Origin: Anaerolineae bacterium
Lineage (GTDB): Bacteria > Chloroflexota > Anaerolineae > Aggregatilineales > Phototrophicaceae
Direction of reading: 5' to 3'
DNA: 33,818 nucleotides
Assembly (NCBI GenBank): GCA_017303775.1
Contig: JAFLCH010000004.1
Span: 19,722-53,539, forward strand
Shown here: in pieces, positions 17,405 to 25,065 of the stretch
How positions within the stretch are numbered: the first letter of the stretch is position 1
Layout of the letters: each line of letters begins with the position of its first letter
The notes under the pieces: model-generated
The model's input: the letters and a program-made list of their open reading frames with translations, nothing else
Told to the model about the DNA's origin: nothing
Database searches by the model: none
Made by a program: the position numbers and the translations under genes

Positions 17405-18251
17405 TGTCGTGAGTCTCATTTTGATCGGGAGCGGCATCGCAATAATAGGCGTGCTGGCGTGGTGGCTATTGATCGCCAGCGAGGGCGTTTATCTGGGGCG
17501 GCGAGTTGTCATCTGGTTATATGATCTCTACGCGCACCGGTATGATGGGGTGAAGCATTATCTAAGGGAATATGAAACGCTTTATCTGGCTGAACCAATC
17601 ATGGATGCAATTGCTCCACAGCGCGACCCTCTAGTATTGGATGTGGCGACCGGAACCGGACGACTGCCGCTGGCGCTGGCGCGGTTGGATGAATTTGAGG
17701 GGCACACGATTGGGCTTGACTTAAGCCGGCGTATGCTGCACTTCGCCACAGAGAGTATTTATCCTTATAATGAGCGTGCAACCTTCATCTGGTGCGCCGC
17801 TGAAACTCTGCCCTTCTCTGACGACACATTCGATGTGGTGACCTGCCTTGAAGCACTGGAGTTCATGACTTCACCAGAGGCGGTGGTACGCGAATTGGTA
17901 CGCGTGCTGCGACCCGGCGGGTTGATTTTGGTCAGCCAGCGGATCAATACCAAATTAATGCCGGGGAAAACATGGACAAGCGGCGAGATGCAAACAATCC
18001 TCAAAAACAGCGGGCTAGCTGAAGCAAAGGCTCAAATCTGGCAAGTTGATTACCGCAAAGTGTGGGGACGCAAGGGGGGCGATTCTGCGCAAACGGGTGT
18101 GCGCCCTCTCACCTCTATTTTGCGATGCCCGACCTGTGGGGCAATACAATCCCGAATTGATGACAATCAATGGTCATGCAATGCCTGTGGGAGCACAGCA
18201 GTTATCGGGAAAGACGGGGTGATTGAACTGCACATGATCAAAAGCAGGTAG
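17397..18251 (+). CDS. Membrane-anchored SAM methyltransferase with C-terminal zinc ribbon
   Basis: 284 residues. An N-terminal membrane helix (about 7-27) precedes a class I SAM methyltransferase domain (about 60-230) with motif I LDVATGTGR (81-89), an acidic residue in GLDLSRRML and a VLRPGG motif. The last 45 residues form a ribbon with C244xxC247 and C261xxC264, a typical zinc site. This ribbon plus membrane anchor is not the standard UbiE/MenG architecture, so a quinone methyltransferase assignment would be premature. It overlaps the epimerase gene by 8 nt and ends the operon; the argS promoter begins 10 bp after its stop. Confidence 0.8.
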   Translation: MNDVVSLILIGSGIAIIGVLAWWLLIASEGVYLGRRVVIWLYDLYAHRYDGVKHYLREYETLYLAEPIMDAIAPQRDPLVLDVATGTGRLPLALARLDEFEGHTIGLDLSRRMLHFATESIYPYNERATFIWCAAETLPFSDDTFDVVTCLEALEFMTSPEAVVRELVRVLRPGGLILVSQRINTKLMPGKTWTSGEMQTILKNSGLAEAKAQIWQVDYRKVWGRKGGDSAQTGVRPLTSILRCPTCGAIQSRIDDNQWSCNACGSTAVIGKDGVIELHMIKSR

Positions 18252-18260
18252 CAGAGCGGC

Positions 18261-18288
18261 TTGTCAAGTAGTTTAAATTTGCTACAAT
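18261..18288 (+). promoter_or_regulatory. Promoter of argS
   Basis: -35 TTGTCA (18261-18266) and -10 TACAAT (18283-18288) are 16 nt apart and each match the sigma-70 consensus at 5/6. The predicted start near 18295 gives a leader of about 70 nt that begins almost at once with a hairpin. Confidence 0.65.
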
Positions 18289-18300
18289 CCGGCACACGCT

Positions 18301-18337
18301 AACGGGGATGGTAGTGTACCACTTCCCTACCCCTGTT
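18301..18337 (+). promoter_or_regulatory. Imperfect hairpin in the argS leader
   Basis: An outer stem AACGGGG (18301-18307) pairs with CCCTGTT (18331-18337, one G-U), and an inner stem AGTG (18313-18316) with CACT (18320-18323), with internal mismatches. It sits at the predicted 5' end of the mRNA and has no T-run, so it is not a terminator. It could stabilise the mRNA or regulate it. I see no T-box specifier/antiterminator pattern. Confidence 0.35.
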
Positions 18338-18365
18338 CGTCATTCACTTCCGAGGTTAATTCATT

Positions 18366-20096
18366 TTGAAACTGCTAACGACTGAACACGCCCGGTTGAT
18401 TGCGGAGGCTATCCAGAAGGCGCAATCGACAGGACAACTGCCTCCATTTGAGCTGCCAACGATTGAAATTCGTCCGCCGAAAAAAGCTGACCAAGGCGAT
18501 TATGCATGTGCGATTGCGATGCAGATCGCGGCGCTAGCAGACATCAAGGCAGCGAATACTAACCCATTTGATATCGCAACCACGATTGTCCAGAATCTGC
18601 CAGCGGCGGGGTTTGTGAGCCGTGTAGAGGCAGTGCGACCGGGCTTCATTAATTTTTGGTTGAGCGAGGAATGGTTGAAGGCGCAGGTGGAAACCATCAT
18701 CGCGGAAGATGATACCTTCTTTCGATTGGACAAAGGGTTGGGTAAACGGGCACAGGTCGAATTTGTGAGCGCGAACCCGACGGGACCGCTGCATGTCGGA
18801 CGAAGCCGTGGAGCAATGGTGGGTGATACGATAGCACGGCTACTAGAAGCGGCAGGCTACGCTGTAGAGCGCGAGTATTACTTCAACAACGCCGGTGTGC
18901 AGATGGTGAATCTGGGGAACAGCCTGCGTATTCGCTATCTAGAAGTGCTGGGGCAGCCCGTGCAAATCCCAGCCGAAGACGATACAACGTTTTATCAGGG
19001 CGTGTATTTGCAGGAATTTGCACGCGATCTGGTGACAGAACAAGGTGACGCGCTCAAAGACGCGGATTGGAAACCGTTTAAGGAATACGCCGAAAAGCGG
19101 ATGTTCGAGATCATCCGTGGAACGCTGCGACGGGTGAATGTGGTGCATGATGTGTTCTTCAATGAGAACAGCCTGTACGAAAGCGGGGCTGTTTGGGAAA
19201 CACTGGCAGCGCTGGAGAAGGCCGGACACATCTATGAGAGCGCGACACGGGAGAATGCGGACGCCGAAGAAATCGAAAAGGCTCAGCATATGGCTCCAGC
19301 GAAGTGGTTCCGCAGTACCACATTCGGAGACAACGAAGACCGCGTAGTGGTGAAAAACGACGGCAACCCGACATATACACTACCTGACATCGCCTACCAT
19401 ATGAACAAATTAGGGCGAGGATTTGATCTGCTCGTGAACATTCTAGGGGCAGATCATGGAGCGCAGTACAAGGTCGTACAGTATGGGGTGAAGGCGCTGG
19501 GAATGGATGCCTCGAAAATCAATGTGGTCATCATTCAACTGGTGCGGATGATCCGCGATGGTAAAGAAGTGAAGATGAGCACACGACGTGGGGATTATGA
19601 TACGCTAGATGATTTGATCGACCAAACTAGCCCGGATGTGGTACGTTATATCTTGCTGGCGAGAAGCGCCGATTCCCATTTGAACTTCGACCTTGATCTG
19701 GCGGTGAAGCAAAGCAACGATAACCCGGTTTATTATGTGCAAAATGCGCATGTGCGCTGCGCGGGGATTTTGCGCGAGGCCGGCGCGAGGGGATTGAGCG
19801 ACGAGGACGCGGATGTGCAACTGCTGGGCAGCGCAGAACAACGATTCTTGCGAAAGGCGTTGGAATTGGGCGAGGTGATTGATGTGAGCACGGCGCTGCT
19901 GGAGCCACACCGAATCGCGTTTTATGCGCATGAACTGGCGGGCATTTTCCACCCGATTTATGATGAGGTGCGAGCGATGCACGGAGATGTTTCGCCGGAG
20001 GTTGCAAAGGCGAGACTACGATTTTATCGTGCGGCGCAGGTGGTATTTAAGCGGGTGCTGAACCTGATGGGGATGAGCGCACCGGAGCGAATGTAA
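18366..20096 (+). CDS. argS: Arginyl-tRNA synthetase
   Basis: 576 residues, the usual ArgS length. The N-terminal Add-1 domain (about 5-100) is followed by the class I catalytic core. Its HIGH-type motif is HVGR at 143-146 within SANPTGPLHVGRSRG, and the KMSK equivalent is KMST at 403-406 (KEVKMSTRRGD). The C-terminal DALR anticodon-binding domain ends LNLMGMSAPERM, the canonical ArgS terminus. It charges tRNA-Arg in the cytoplasm. The start is TTG, with GAGG (18352-18355) 10 nt upstream; no ATG is available in the conserved N-terminal region. Confidence 0.97.
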   Translation: MKLLTTEHARLIAEAIQKAQSTGQLPPFELPTIEIRPPKKADQGDYACAIAMQIAALADIKAANTNPFDIATTIVQNLPAAGFVSRVEAVRPGFINFWLSEEWLKAQVETIIAEDDTFFRLDKGLGKRAQVEFVSANPTGPLHVGRSRGAMVGDTIARLLEAAGYAVEREYYFNNAGVQMVNLGNSLRIRYLEVLGQPVQIPAEDDTTFYQGVYLQEFARDLVTEQGDALKDADWKPFKEYAEKRMFEIIRGTLRRVNVVHDVFFNENSLYESGAVWETLAALEKAGHIYESATRENADAEEIEKAQHMAPAKWFRSTTFGDNEDRVVVKNDGNPTYTLPDIAYHMNKLGRGFDLLVNILGADHGAQYKVVQYGVKALGMDASKINVVIIQLVRMIRDGKEVKMSTRRGDYDTLDDLIDQTSPDVVRYILLARSADSHLNFDLDLAVKQSNDNPVYYVQNAHVRCAGILREAGARGLSDEDADVQLLGSAEQRFLRKALELGEVIDVSTALLEPHRIAFYAHELAGIFHPIYDEVRAMHGDVSPEVAKARLRFYRAAQVVFKRVLNLMGMSAPERM

Positions 20097-20126
20097 GCAA
20101 ACGACGGCTGATACAGAAAGACGGGG

Positions 20127-20684
20127 ATGATGGGACTGAAACCGGATCATTGGATTCGTAAGATGGCACTGGAAAAGCGGATGATCGAACCGTTTGTAGA
20201 AAAGCAGGTACGCCACGGAGTCATCAGTTATGGTGTCTCTAGCTACGGGTATGATTTGCGAGTAGCGGACGAGTTTAAGATCTTCACGAATGTTTACTCG
20301 GCCATCGTTGATCCGAAGAATTTCTCACCGGAGTCATTCGTGGATTTTAAGGGTGAGGTGTGCGTGATTCCACCAAATTCGTTCGCGCTGGCTCGTTCGA
20401 TGGAGTACTTCCGGATTCCGCGCAATGTGCTCACGATCTGCGTGGGCAAGAGCACGTATGCGCGATGCGGGTTAATCGTGAACGTGACACCGTTTGAACC
20501 GGAATGGGAAGGATTCGTGACGCTGGAGATCAGCAACACGACCCCTCTGCCGGCGAAAGTGTATGCGAATGAGGGGCTGGCGCAGGTTCTGTTCTTCGAA
20601 GCGGATGAAGCATGCGAGACTTCGTACGCAGACAAGCGCGGGAAGTACCAAGGACAAGTGGGGGTAACGCCGCCCAAGCTGTAA
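20127..20684 (+). CDS. dcd: dCTP deaminase
   Basis: 185 residues, full length for Dcd. It has the family signatures [13 protein letters not shown], the substrate-loop motif [10 protein letters not shown], and GFVTLEISN, whose Glu is the catalytic residue, plus a C-terminal [12 protein letters not shown] typical of the trimeric enzymes. It converts dCTP to dUTP for dTMP synthesis. Some relatives also hydrolyse dUTP (bifunctional DCD-DUT), which cannot be decided from the sequence. It starts 30 bp after argS and may be cotranscribed with it. Met2 (20130) is an equally possible start. Confidence 0.95.
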   Translation: MMGLKPDHWIRKMALEKRMIEPFVEKQVRHGVISYGVSSYGYDLRVADEFKIFTNVYSAIVDPKNFSPESFVDFKGEVCVIPPNSFALARSMEYFRIPRNVLTICVGKSTYARCGLIVNVTPFEPEWEGFVTLEISNTTPLPAKVYANEGLAQVLFFEADEACETSYADKRGKYQGQVGVTPPKL

Positions 20685-20687
20685 ACA

Positions 20688-20705
20688 GCCGCCGTTATTG
20701 GCGGC
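20688..20705 (+). repeat. GC hairpin after dcd
   Basis: A perfect 6-bp stem GCCGCC/GGCGGC with a 6-nt loop starts three bases after the dcd stop. No T-run follows, so it is a weak terminator candidate. It opens a GC-rich, low-complexity stretch to about 20880 in which GGCGGGAA-like and GCCGCC-like words recur on both strands; I see no supported gene there. Confidence 0.4.
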
Positions 20706-20961
20706 GGGAACGGGCGTCATTGGCGCGGGTTTATGTCGGTTGACGGCGGGAAGATAGGGTATTGTCGCTTTTGGCTGCGGGAAATACGGTGTTGGCTGCC
20801 GCCGCGCCGCCAATCTCGCCAAAGCGGGTATGTTGGGAAATGCCGCCGACAAAGCCTGCATCAGCGGTCATATGGGGATGAGGGCGAGGGATGGAGAGCA
20901 TGAATAATCCTCCATAGATGGAAAAACTAGTCTCAGTATAGCACGTAAGTTCTTATGTGAC

Positions 20962-20979
20962 GGTTTGAGTTTTCAAACC
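20962..20979. repeat. Short perfect hairpin GGTTTGA/TCAAACC
   Basis: A 7-bp perfect inverted repeat with a 4-nt loop in the AT-rich part of the gap between dcd and tRNA-Val, about 30 bp upstream of the tRNA promoter. No T-run follows. It may be an operator-like site or a remnant. The remainder of 20880-21006 shows nothing else. Confidence 0.35.
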
Positions 20980-21006
20980 ATTGGGGTCGTAGCAGGTAAT
21001 AAAGGA

Positions 21007-21035
21007 TTGTCAAAGGCAGACAGTTGTTGTAGAGT
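21007..21035 (+). promoter_or_regulatory. Promoter of tRNA-Val
   Basis: -35 TTGTCA (21007-21012) and -10 TAGAGT (21030-21035) are separated by 17 nt; the predicted start lies a few nt before the tRNA. The -35 is identical to that of argS. Confidence 0.5.
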
Positions 21036-21044
21036 TATGCAAAG

Positions 21045-21117
21045 GGGCGGTTAGCTCAATTGGCAGAGCACTTCGTTTACACCGAAGGGGTTACAGGTTC
21101 GAGTCCTGTACGGCCCA
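21045..21117 (+). tRNA. tRNA-Val(TAC)
   Basis: A 73-nt tRNA with D arm GCTC/GAGC, anticodon stem CTTCG/CGAAG around loop TTTACAC (anticodon TAC), T arm ACAGG-TTCGAGT-CCTGT, and discriminator A. CCA is not encoded. The acceptor stem GGGCGGT/ACGGCCC has a G5-G68 mismatch, where the usual bacterial tRNA-Val sequence ACCGCCC would pair fully. The gene has its own promoter and terminator and is probably functional, but the mismatch is unusual. Confidence 0.93.
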
Positions 21118-21136
21118 CAACAAACTATTTTCAAAT

Positions 21137-21164
21137 AAAAAACCATCCTTCGGGGTGGTTTTTG
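21137..21164 (+). terminator. Rho-independent terminator of tRNA-Val
   Basis: An 8-bp stem AACCATCC/GGGTGGTT (21141-21148 with 21153-21160, one U-G pair) closed by a TTCG tetraloop and followed by TTT. An A-run precedes it, so it may act in both directions. Confidence 0.85.
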
Positions 21165-21171
21165 CCTTTAA

Positions 21172-21462
21172 TGGGTTAGAAGATGGATAATTCATGTTCG
21201 AATCTTTGGGAAAGATATCACATTGATTCCAGATAACGTCGAATTGGTGACGATACAGGCGGCTGATGTTCTTAATGTTTCCCGTGCATTTCTTATCAAG
21301 CTACTGGAGCATGGGCAAATTCCACACCGTAAGATTGGCAAACACCGTCGTATCCGCATGGAAGATGTCATGAGCTACAAGCAAACCATTGACCAGCAGC
21401 GCGAAGCGGTTCTTGACCAACTGGTGGCGAACACTCAGGAACAAGAGATGGGGTACGGCTAG
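21172..21462 (+). pseudogene. Excisionase-like (MerR-type HTH) antitoxin, 5' truncated
   Basis: The coding frame is open from 21172 (a stop is at 21169) and reads HVRIFGKDITLIPDNVEL before the HTH, TIQAADVLNVSRAFLIKLL, then IPHRKIGKHRRIR and a helical tail. This matches the HTH_17/excisionase-type antitoxins that are paired with PIN toxins. Those usually carry a longer N-terminal region, and no ATG lies in the remaining frame, so the 5' part has been lost next to the tRNA-Val terminator. TTG at 21223 could still start a 79-residue HTH protein. The stop is one base before the ATG of the PIN-like fragment, the coupling expected of a toxin-antitoxin pair. Confidence 0.65.
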
Positions 21463-21463
21463 C

Positions 21464-21553
21464 ATGAGCCAACTCACGGCGCTGCTGGATGCCCGTATTT
21501 ACAATCCAATACATGCCTGGAAAATTCTCAGTAACGAGCCGTTCTTCTCATAA
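21464..21553 (+). pseudogene. PIN-domain toxin remnant
   Basis: ATG one base after the antitoxin-like stop opens a 29-codon frame. Its first residues, MSQLTALLDARIYNP, match the first strand of PIN toxins that follow such antitoxins (typically a LLDAxVLYP pattern), including the first catalytic Asp (D9). The frame then leaves the family and stops at 21551-21553, overlapping the 3' end of the leftward WD40 gene by 6 bp. The rest of the toxin, including the other acidic residues, is absent, so it should be inactive. Confidence 0.55.
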
Positions 21554-22600
21554 TTGTGCGACTGACACGGTTCCGATTTCGTCCACGACTGCAATACAGC
21601 GATCATCTGGTGACCAGGCAATCCCTGCGATGGGGTCTTTGAATACAGCACTGGTCAACAGGGTGGATTTCTTCTTCTCAACGCGCCAGATACCCAGCAT
21701 TCCATCATTGCCGCCGGATGCCAATACATTCCCACTATGTTGAAATTTCAGATGTTTGATGAGACTTTGATGCCCTTCCAGCATAATCGGTTTTGTGTTG
21801 GCAGGTCCTTTACCGGAACAGTCCCAGACGACGACCTGCGTACCGCCGCCCGTTGCCAGATAGCGGTTGTTGAAACTCCAAGCTAACTCCAGCACTTTCG
21901 TTGCATACCCCCACATTTGGAGATCCTGCCCGGTATCGGTGATCCAGAAGTGTACGGTCGAATCCTGGTCGCCAGTGGCGATATAACTCCCGTCGGGACT
22001 CCATTCGAGGGTGAGAGTCGAACCCTGCCATTCAAAGCGGCGGAGAGGTTCCGACTTTGTGGGGTCGTACAGCACGACCCCATTGTAGGCCGAGATGGCG
22101 AACTGTTTGCCATCAGAACGCCACTTGATGTCGGTAATGGTGCTGTTCGCATCGGGATATTCACAGATCAATTCCCCGGTGCTTTTCCACAGCCGCAGTT
22201 TGCGTCCGGCTGCCGACACCAGCCAGTCGGAAGCGGGGCTGAAAGCGACGCGCTCCACCCAGCCTGCGCCGCCCGCCATTTCAGCTATTTGCGTCCCTGC
22301 CACAACATCCCACAGTCGCACCCTGCCATCCTGTCCGACACTAGCGATCACCCGGCTGTCTTTGTGCCATGAAATCGCCATCGTGTCGAGGGTATGACCG
22401 GCCAGACTGTGACGAACGGCACCATTTGCACCATCGTGCAAGGTAATCGGTCCTGAAACACCTGCCACCGCCAGCAGGTTGCCATCCGGCGACCACGCCA
22501 GCCCAATTGGATGATCGTCAATGGCTGCCCGCCAGAGCGTTTTGAGCGGCGGCTGCTGCGGTTTGGGTTTGTCTTTGCGCTGCATCATGATACGAGACAT
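21548..22600 (-). CDS. WD40 beta-propeller protein of the metal island
   Basis: 350 residues made of about seven WD40 blades (recurring [14 protein letters not shown] / GRVRLWD type units from about residue 30 to the end) with no other domain, signal peptide or membrane segment. GGAGG lies about 10 nt before the ATG at 22600, which overlaps the 3' end of the COG0523 GTPase gene by 16 nt, so the two are translationally coupled. WD40 proteins are scaffolds. Position and coupling suggest a partner of the GTPase in metal handover; this is inference. It is the last gene of the leftward operon. Confidence 0.88.
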   Translation of the reverse strand: MSRIMMQRKDKPKPQQPPLKTLWRAAIDDHPIGLAWSPDGNLLAVAGVSGPITLHDGANGAVRHSLAGHTLDTMAISWHKDSRVIASVGQDGRVRLWDVVAGTQIAEMAGGAGWVERVAFSPASDWLVSAAGRKLRLWKSTGELICEYPDANSTITDIKWRSDGKQFAISAYNGVVLYDPTKSEPLRRFEWQGSTLTLEWSPDGSYIATGDQDSTVHFWITDTGQDLQMWGYATKVLELAWSFNNRYLATGGGTQVVVWDCSGKGPANTKPIMLEGHQSLIKHLKFQHSGNVLASGGNDGMLGIWRVEKKKSTLLTSAVFKDPIAGIAWSPDDRCIAVVDEIGTVSVAQL

Positions 22601-23943
22601 GCGCGGAAACCTCCTTCGAGCGCAGTCCGATCCAGGTTGCGCCCGATAAAGATCATCTTGTTATGGCGCAGTTCACTGCCCCACGGACGATCCGGGCGAC
22701 CATCGAAGAGCATATGCACCCCCTGAAACACGAAACGTTCATTCCAGCCGCGCACACTCAACACGCCTTTCATGCGGAAGATGTCCTGTCCGTGTACGCG
22801 CAGCAACTGGCTTAACCAGCCATTGAGCTTCTCCAGATGGAGATCACCGGGGAGGGTGATGCCGACAGAAGTCACTTCTTCGTCGTGTTCGTGATCAGGT
22901 TTATATTCACGAGTCTGAAGTGGGTCAAGAACAGCATCCGTACTGCACAGGTGTGCATCAAATTCATCCGGGTGATGCTCGGTGAAAAGCTGATAAAATC
23001 CCGGTTGTTCAAGGGTGATTTTGAAGATGGTTTCGCCGTCCTTATTAAGCACCAGTTGATGATGCCGTCCCTTACCCATGTGCATTGCCGCGCCTGCCTG
23101 CACCGCCTGCTCCTCTTCGGCGAAGGTCAGCACCGCATCCATCAGCGCCGCTTCTTGGGCTGCCATACCGCTGTTCGCCAATGGCAGAACCGCCATCCCC
23201 ATCACGGGGTCGGGACCTGCGCCCATGACCCACTCATAAGTCCCGGCGGCAAGTTCATACGTCCCCGACCACTCGAAGGGGTATTCCGGTTCCATAAACT
23301 TCGGATCGACTTCCATGGCACGATCCAGATTAAAACCGCCTACATTGAGGATTTTGTCCATCTCGACCACCGCGTCGCGGGTGCGGTAGATTTTTGCCAT
23401 GCTGTTCATACTTTTGATCCGGGCTTCGAGCTTATCGAGGTCTTCGGGGGCAACCAGATCAATCTTATTGAGCAGGATCACATCAGCAAAGGCAACCTGT
23501 TCTTTGGCTTCATCGCTGTCGTCGATATGTTCCCAGATGTGTTTGGCATCCACCACCGTGACAATCGCATCCAGACGGAGTTTTTGCTGCATATCATCAT
23601 CCACATAGAAAGTCTGCGCGACGGGACCGGGATCGGCCATACCGGTAGTTTCGATCATGATGTAATCGAACTTATCGCGGCGTTTCATCAGATGACCGAG
23701 AATGCGAATCAAATCACCCCGGACGGTGCAGCAGATGCAGCCGTTATTCATCTCAAAGATTTCTTCTTCCGCGCCGATGACGAGATCATTATCAATGCCG
23801 ACCTCGCCGAACTCATTTTCGATCACGGCAATTTTCTTGCCATGATTTTCGGTCAGGATACGGTTGAGTAAGGTGGTTTTGCCTGACCCCAGAAAGCCCG
23901 TCAGGACAGTCACCGGCACCCGTGTTTCAACAGTGTTCATCAT
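22585..23943 (-). CDS. COG0523 (CobW/ZNG1-like) metal-chaperone GTPase, long form
   Basis: 452 residues. The G domain has Walker [10 protein letters not shown] (16-24), the metal-binding CxCC motif C69-I-C-C72 in [17 protein letters not shown], and the NKID guanine motif (159-162). Between the G domain and the CobW C-terminal domain are about 100 residues with a [16 protein letters not shown] segment. The CobW_C domain ends [12 protein letters not shown], as in eukaryotic/cyanobacterial CBWD (ZNG1) proteins. A short HEHDEE stretch can bind metal. Members couple GTP hydrolysis to zinc (or cobalt) delivery. GAGGAG precedes the ATG. It is in the Zur-linked operon, favouring a zinc role. Confidence 0.93.
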   Translation of the reverse strand: MMNTVETRVPVTVLTGFLGSGKTTLLNRILTENHGKKIAVIENEFGEVGIDNDLVIGAEEEIFEMNNGCICCTVRGDLIRILGHLMKRRDKFDYIMIETTGMADPGPVAQTFYVDDDMQQKLRLDAIVTVVDAKHIWEHIDDSDEAKEQVAFADVILLNKIDLVAPEDLDKLEARIKSMNSMAKIYRTRDAVVEMDKILNVGGFNLDRAMEVDPKFMEPEYPFEWSGTYELAAGTYEWVMGAGPDPVMGMAVLPLANSGMAAQEAALMDAVLTFAEEEQAVQAGAAMHMGKGRHHQLVLNKDGETIFKITLEQPGFYQLFTEHHPDEFDAHLCSTDAVLDPLQTREYKPDHEHDEEVTSVGITLPGDLHLEKLNGWLSQLLRVHGQDIFRMKGVLSVRGWNERFVFQGVHMLFDGRPDRPWGSELRHNKMIFIGRNLDRTALEGGFRACLVS

Positions 23944-23964
23944 GTTTCTATCTCCTCTATTCGA

Positions 23965-24204
23965 CTATCGTTTTCGTACAGGTACACAACATCCGCAGCC
24001 TGCCCGATGCGTTTTCCCACTGGTTATGGGTCCATCAGGCTTGTCCGTGCGGCCATTGCCAATCCAGACAGCCGCGCTGATGACCCGTGTCGTCAGCAGA
24101 CTGGCACAAACCGGACAGACTGCCACGTTGTCGGCATCCGCCATCGAACGGCGCTGCTCAAAGCGTGTTGCGCATTCCTCACACCGGTACTCGTACAACG
24201 GCAC
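23965..24204 (-). CDS. FmdB-like zinc ribbon protein
   Basis: 79 residues from GTG at 24204, chosen because GGGGAGG lies 6 nt upstream and the product then begins VPLYEYRCEECATRFEQ, the standard FmdB/CxxC_CXXC_SSSS ribbon start. The first CxxC is followed by CPVC (second knuckle), and an unusual C-terminus adds a GCGCC cluster. FmdB-type ribbons are putative regulators or metal-binding adaptors. The reading frame is continuous with the NTPase remnant upstream, without a stop codon between them, so a readthrough fusion is possible on paper. It lies 21 bp upstream of the COG0523 gene in the same operon. Confidence 0.75.
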   Translation of the reverse strand: MPLYEYRCEECATRFEQRRSMADADNVAVCPVCASLLTTRVISAAVWIGNGRTDKPDGPITSGKTHRAGCGCCVPVRKR

Positions 24205-24633
24205 GAACAGCCTCCCCAAAATCGAACGGCCAACTAACGGCAGATCACTGTAAAACGCCAACTTCTGCGCCAGATGTGGGTGACGAGTCTGAGTCAGTCC
24301 GTCAATGAGTGCCACCGTTGTGATCTGAATGCGTCTGCTCCGTAAACTGTCCAGAACCAATGCCCGTACCTCCGGGTCGGCGGATGATGATACGAGCAAC
24401 AGCCCGTAATCGGTTTCCAGCCGCCAGACGAGTGGAATGATGGCGGCTGCCAGCGAACAGTACACGCAGCCGCCTACCAGTCTCCGGCGCATCACCGTAT
24501 CCAGCTTCAGCGGTTCATCCCCGTTATCAAACACGGTCAGGCTGGCATTCTGCGCGATTAACGTTCCGATTAGCAGGTGTGCCAGCCCTGATTTAGCCTC
24601 CTAGCGCAGCCCGATGATGACGATCAGGTGCAT
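24205..24633 (-). pseudogene. Nonsense-interrupted, truncated P-loop NTPase (COG0523-like)
   Basis: From ATG 24633 the frame reads MHLIVIIGLR, then a TAG stop (24603-24601), then continues EAKSGLAHLLIGTLIAQ. Together they form a first strand plus a damaged Walker A (G-L-R-stop-E-A-K-S, where GxxGxGKS/T is expected). Downstream, LVGGCVYCSLA resembles the GGCICC metal motif of COG0523 GTPases, and ITTVALID resembles their VVDA strand. The NKxD region and the CobW_C domain are missing; the frame runs directly into the FmdB-like protein. I interpret it as a decayed COG0523 paralogue, though a divergent small NTPase is possible. It begins 4 bp after the ferredoxin gene's stop. Confidence 0.6.
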
Positions 24634-24636
24634 GGT

Positions 24637-25065
24637 TTAGCCTGCTTCCGGCGTAGTCGTCCAAGTGAAGCCATCGAACAGCAAGGGCAGCAGCACAGGC
24701 GGGGGTTCGATGAAACCGTCCGCCCTGACCATCGCCTCGATATAGTCGTAGATCGCTATAACAAGGTTTTCATCGTTAATCGAGTGAAACCATGCCGGGT
24801 GTCCATCGAACATCAACAGAACGACGTTTGCCAGTGAACAGGGTCCAAGACAGCCACTTTGTGTGAGATGCACTTGATTCCGCAGTTTACGCCGTTCCCA
24901 TTCCTGATGATGCAGATCCTGGGGAACCGGTGCGAAACCTTTGTCCGTGCGCCCGCAGCAACAGCCCAGTGAACACACAAAGAGCTGCCCGCGCTTCTTC
25001 AGCACATTGATCTGCTCACCGTCGGCACGCCAGACGACGGATCGTTTTGCAACAGTCAGTTCCAT
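24637..25065 (-). CDS. Thioredoxin-like [2Fe-2S] ferredoxin domain protein
   Basis: 142 residues. The cysteine pattern C31, C35-C36-C37 and, 35 residues on, C72xxxC76 (SGCLGPCSLANVVL) is that of the thioredoxin-fold [2Fe-2S] ferredoxins (COG3411 group), which often sit beside cobalt/zinc chelatase or COG0523 genes. The C-terminus (about 85-142) carries a MFDGHPAWFHSINDEN segment shared by members linked to metal islands. Likely role: electron transfer or metal sensing during metallation, inferred from context. It overlaps the upstream permease gene by 10 nt, and GAGGA precedes its ATG. Confidence 0.8.
   Translation of the reverse strand: MELTVAKRSVVWRADGEQINVLKKRGQLFVCSLGCCCGRTDKGFAPVPQDLHHQEWERRKLRNQVHLTQSGCLGPCSLANVVLLMFDGHPAWFHSINDENLVIAIYDYIEAMVRADGFIEPPPVLLPLLFDGFTWTTTPEAG

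Noticed and set aside
18301..18337. T-box riboswitch before argS
   Set aside because: No T-box consensus or terminator/antiterminator pair; only one imperfect hairpin without a T-run.
18939..19289. Minus-strand frames inside argS
   Set aside because: They are antisense to conserved ArgS sequence with no motifs.
20472..20861. A 129-codon minus-strand frame across the end of dcd
   Set aside because: It overlaps dcd, is rich in Pro/Ala/Arg and has no family resemblance; explained by GC-rich low complexity.
22837..23871. A 344-codon open frame on the plus strand
   Set aside because: It lies entirely antisense to the COG0523 GTPase gene, which has full motifs and a ribosome site. The antisense product has no recognisable domain and arises from the codon bias of the real gene.
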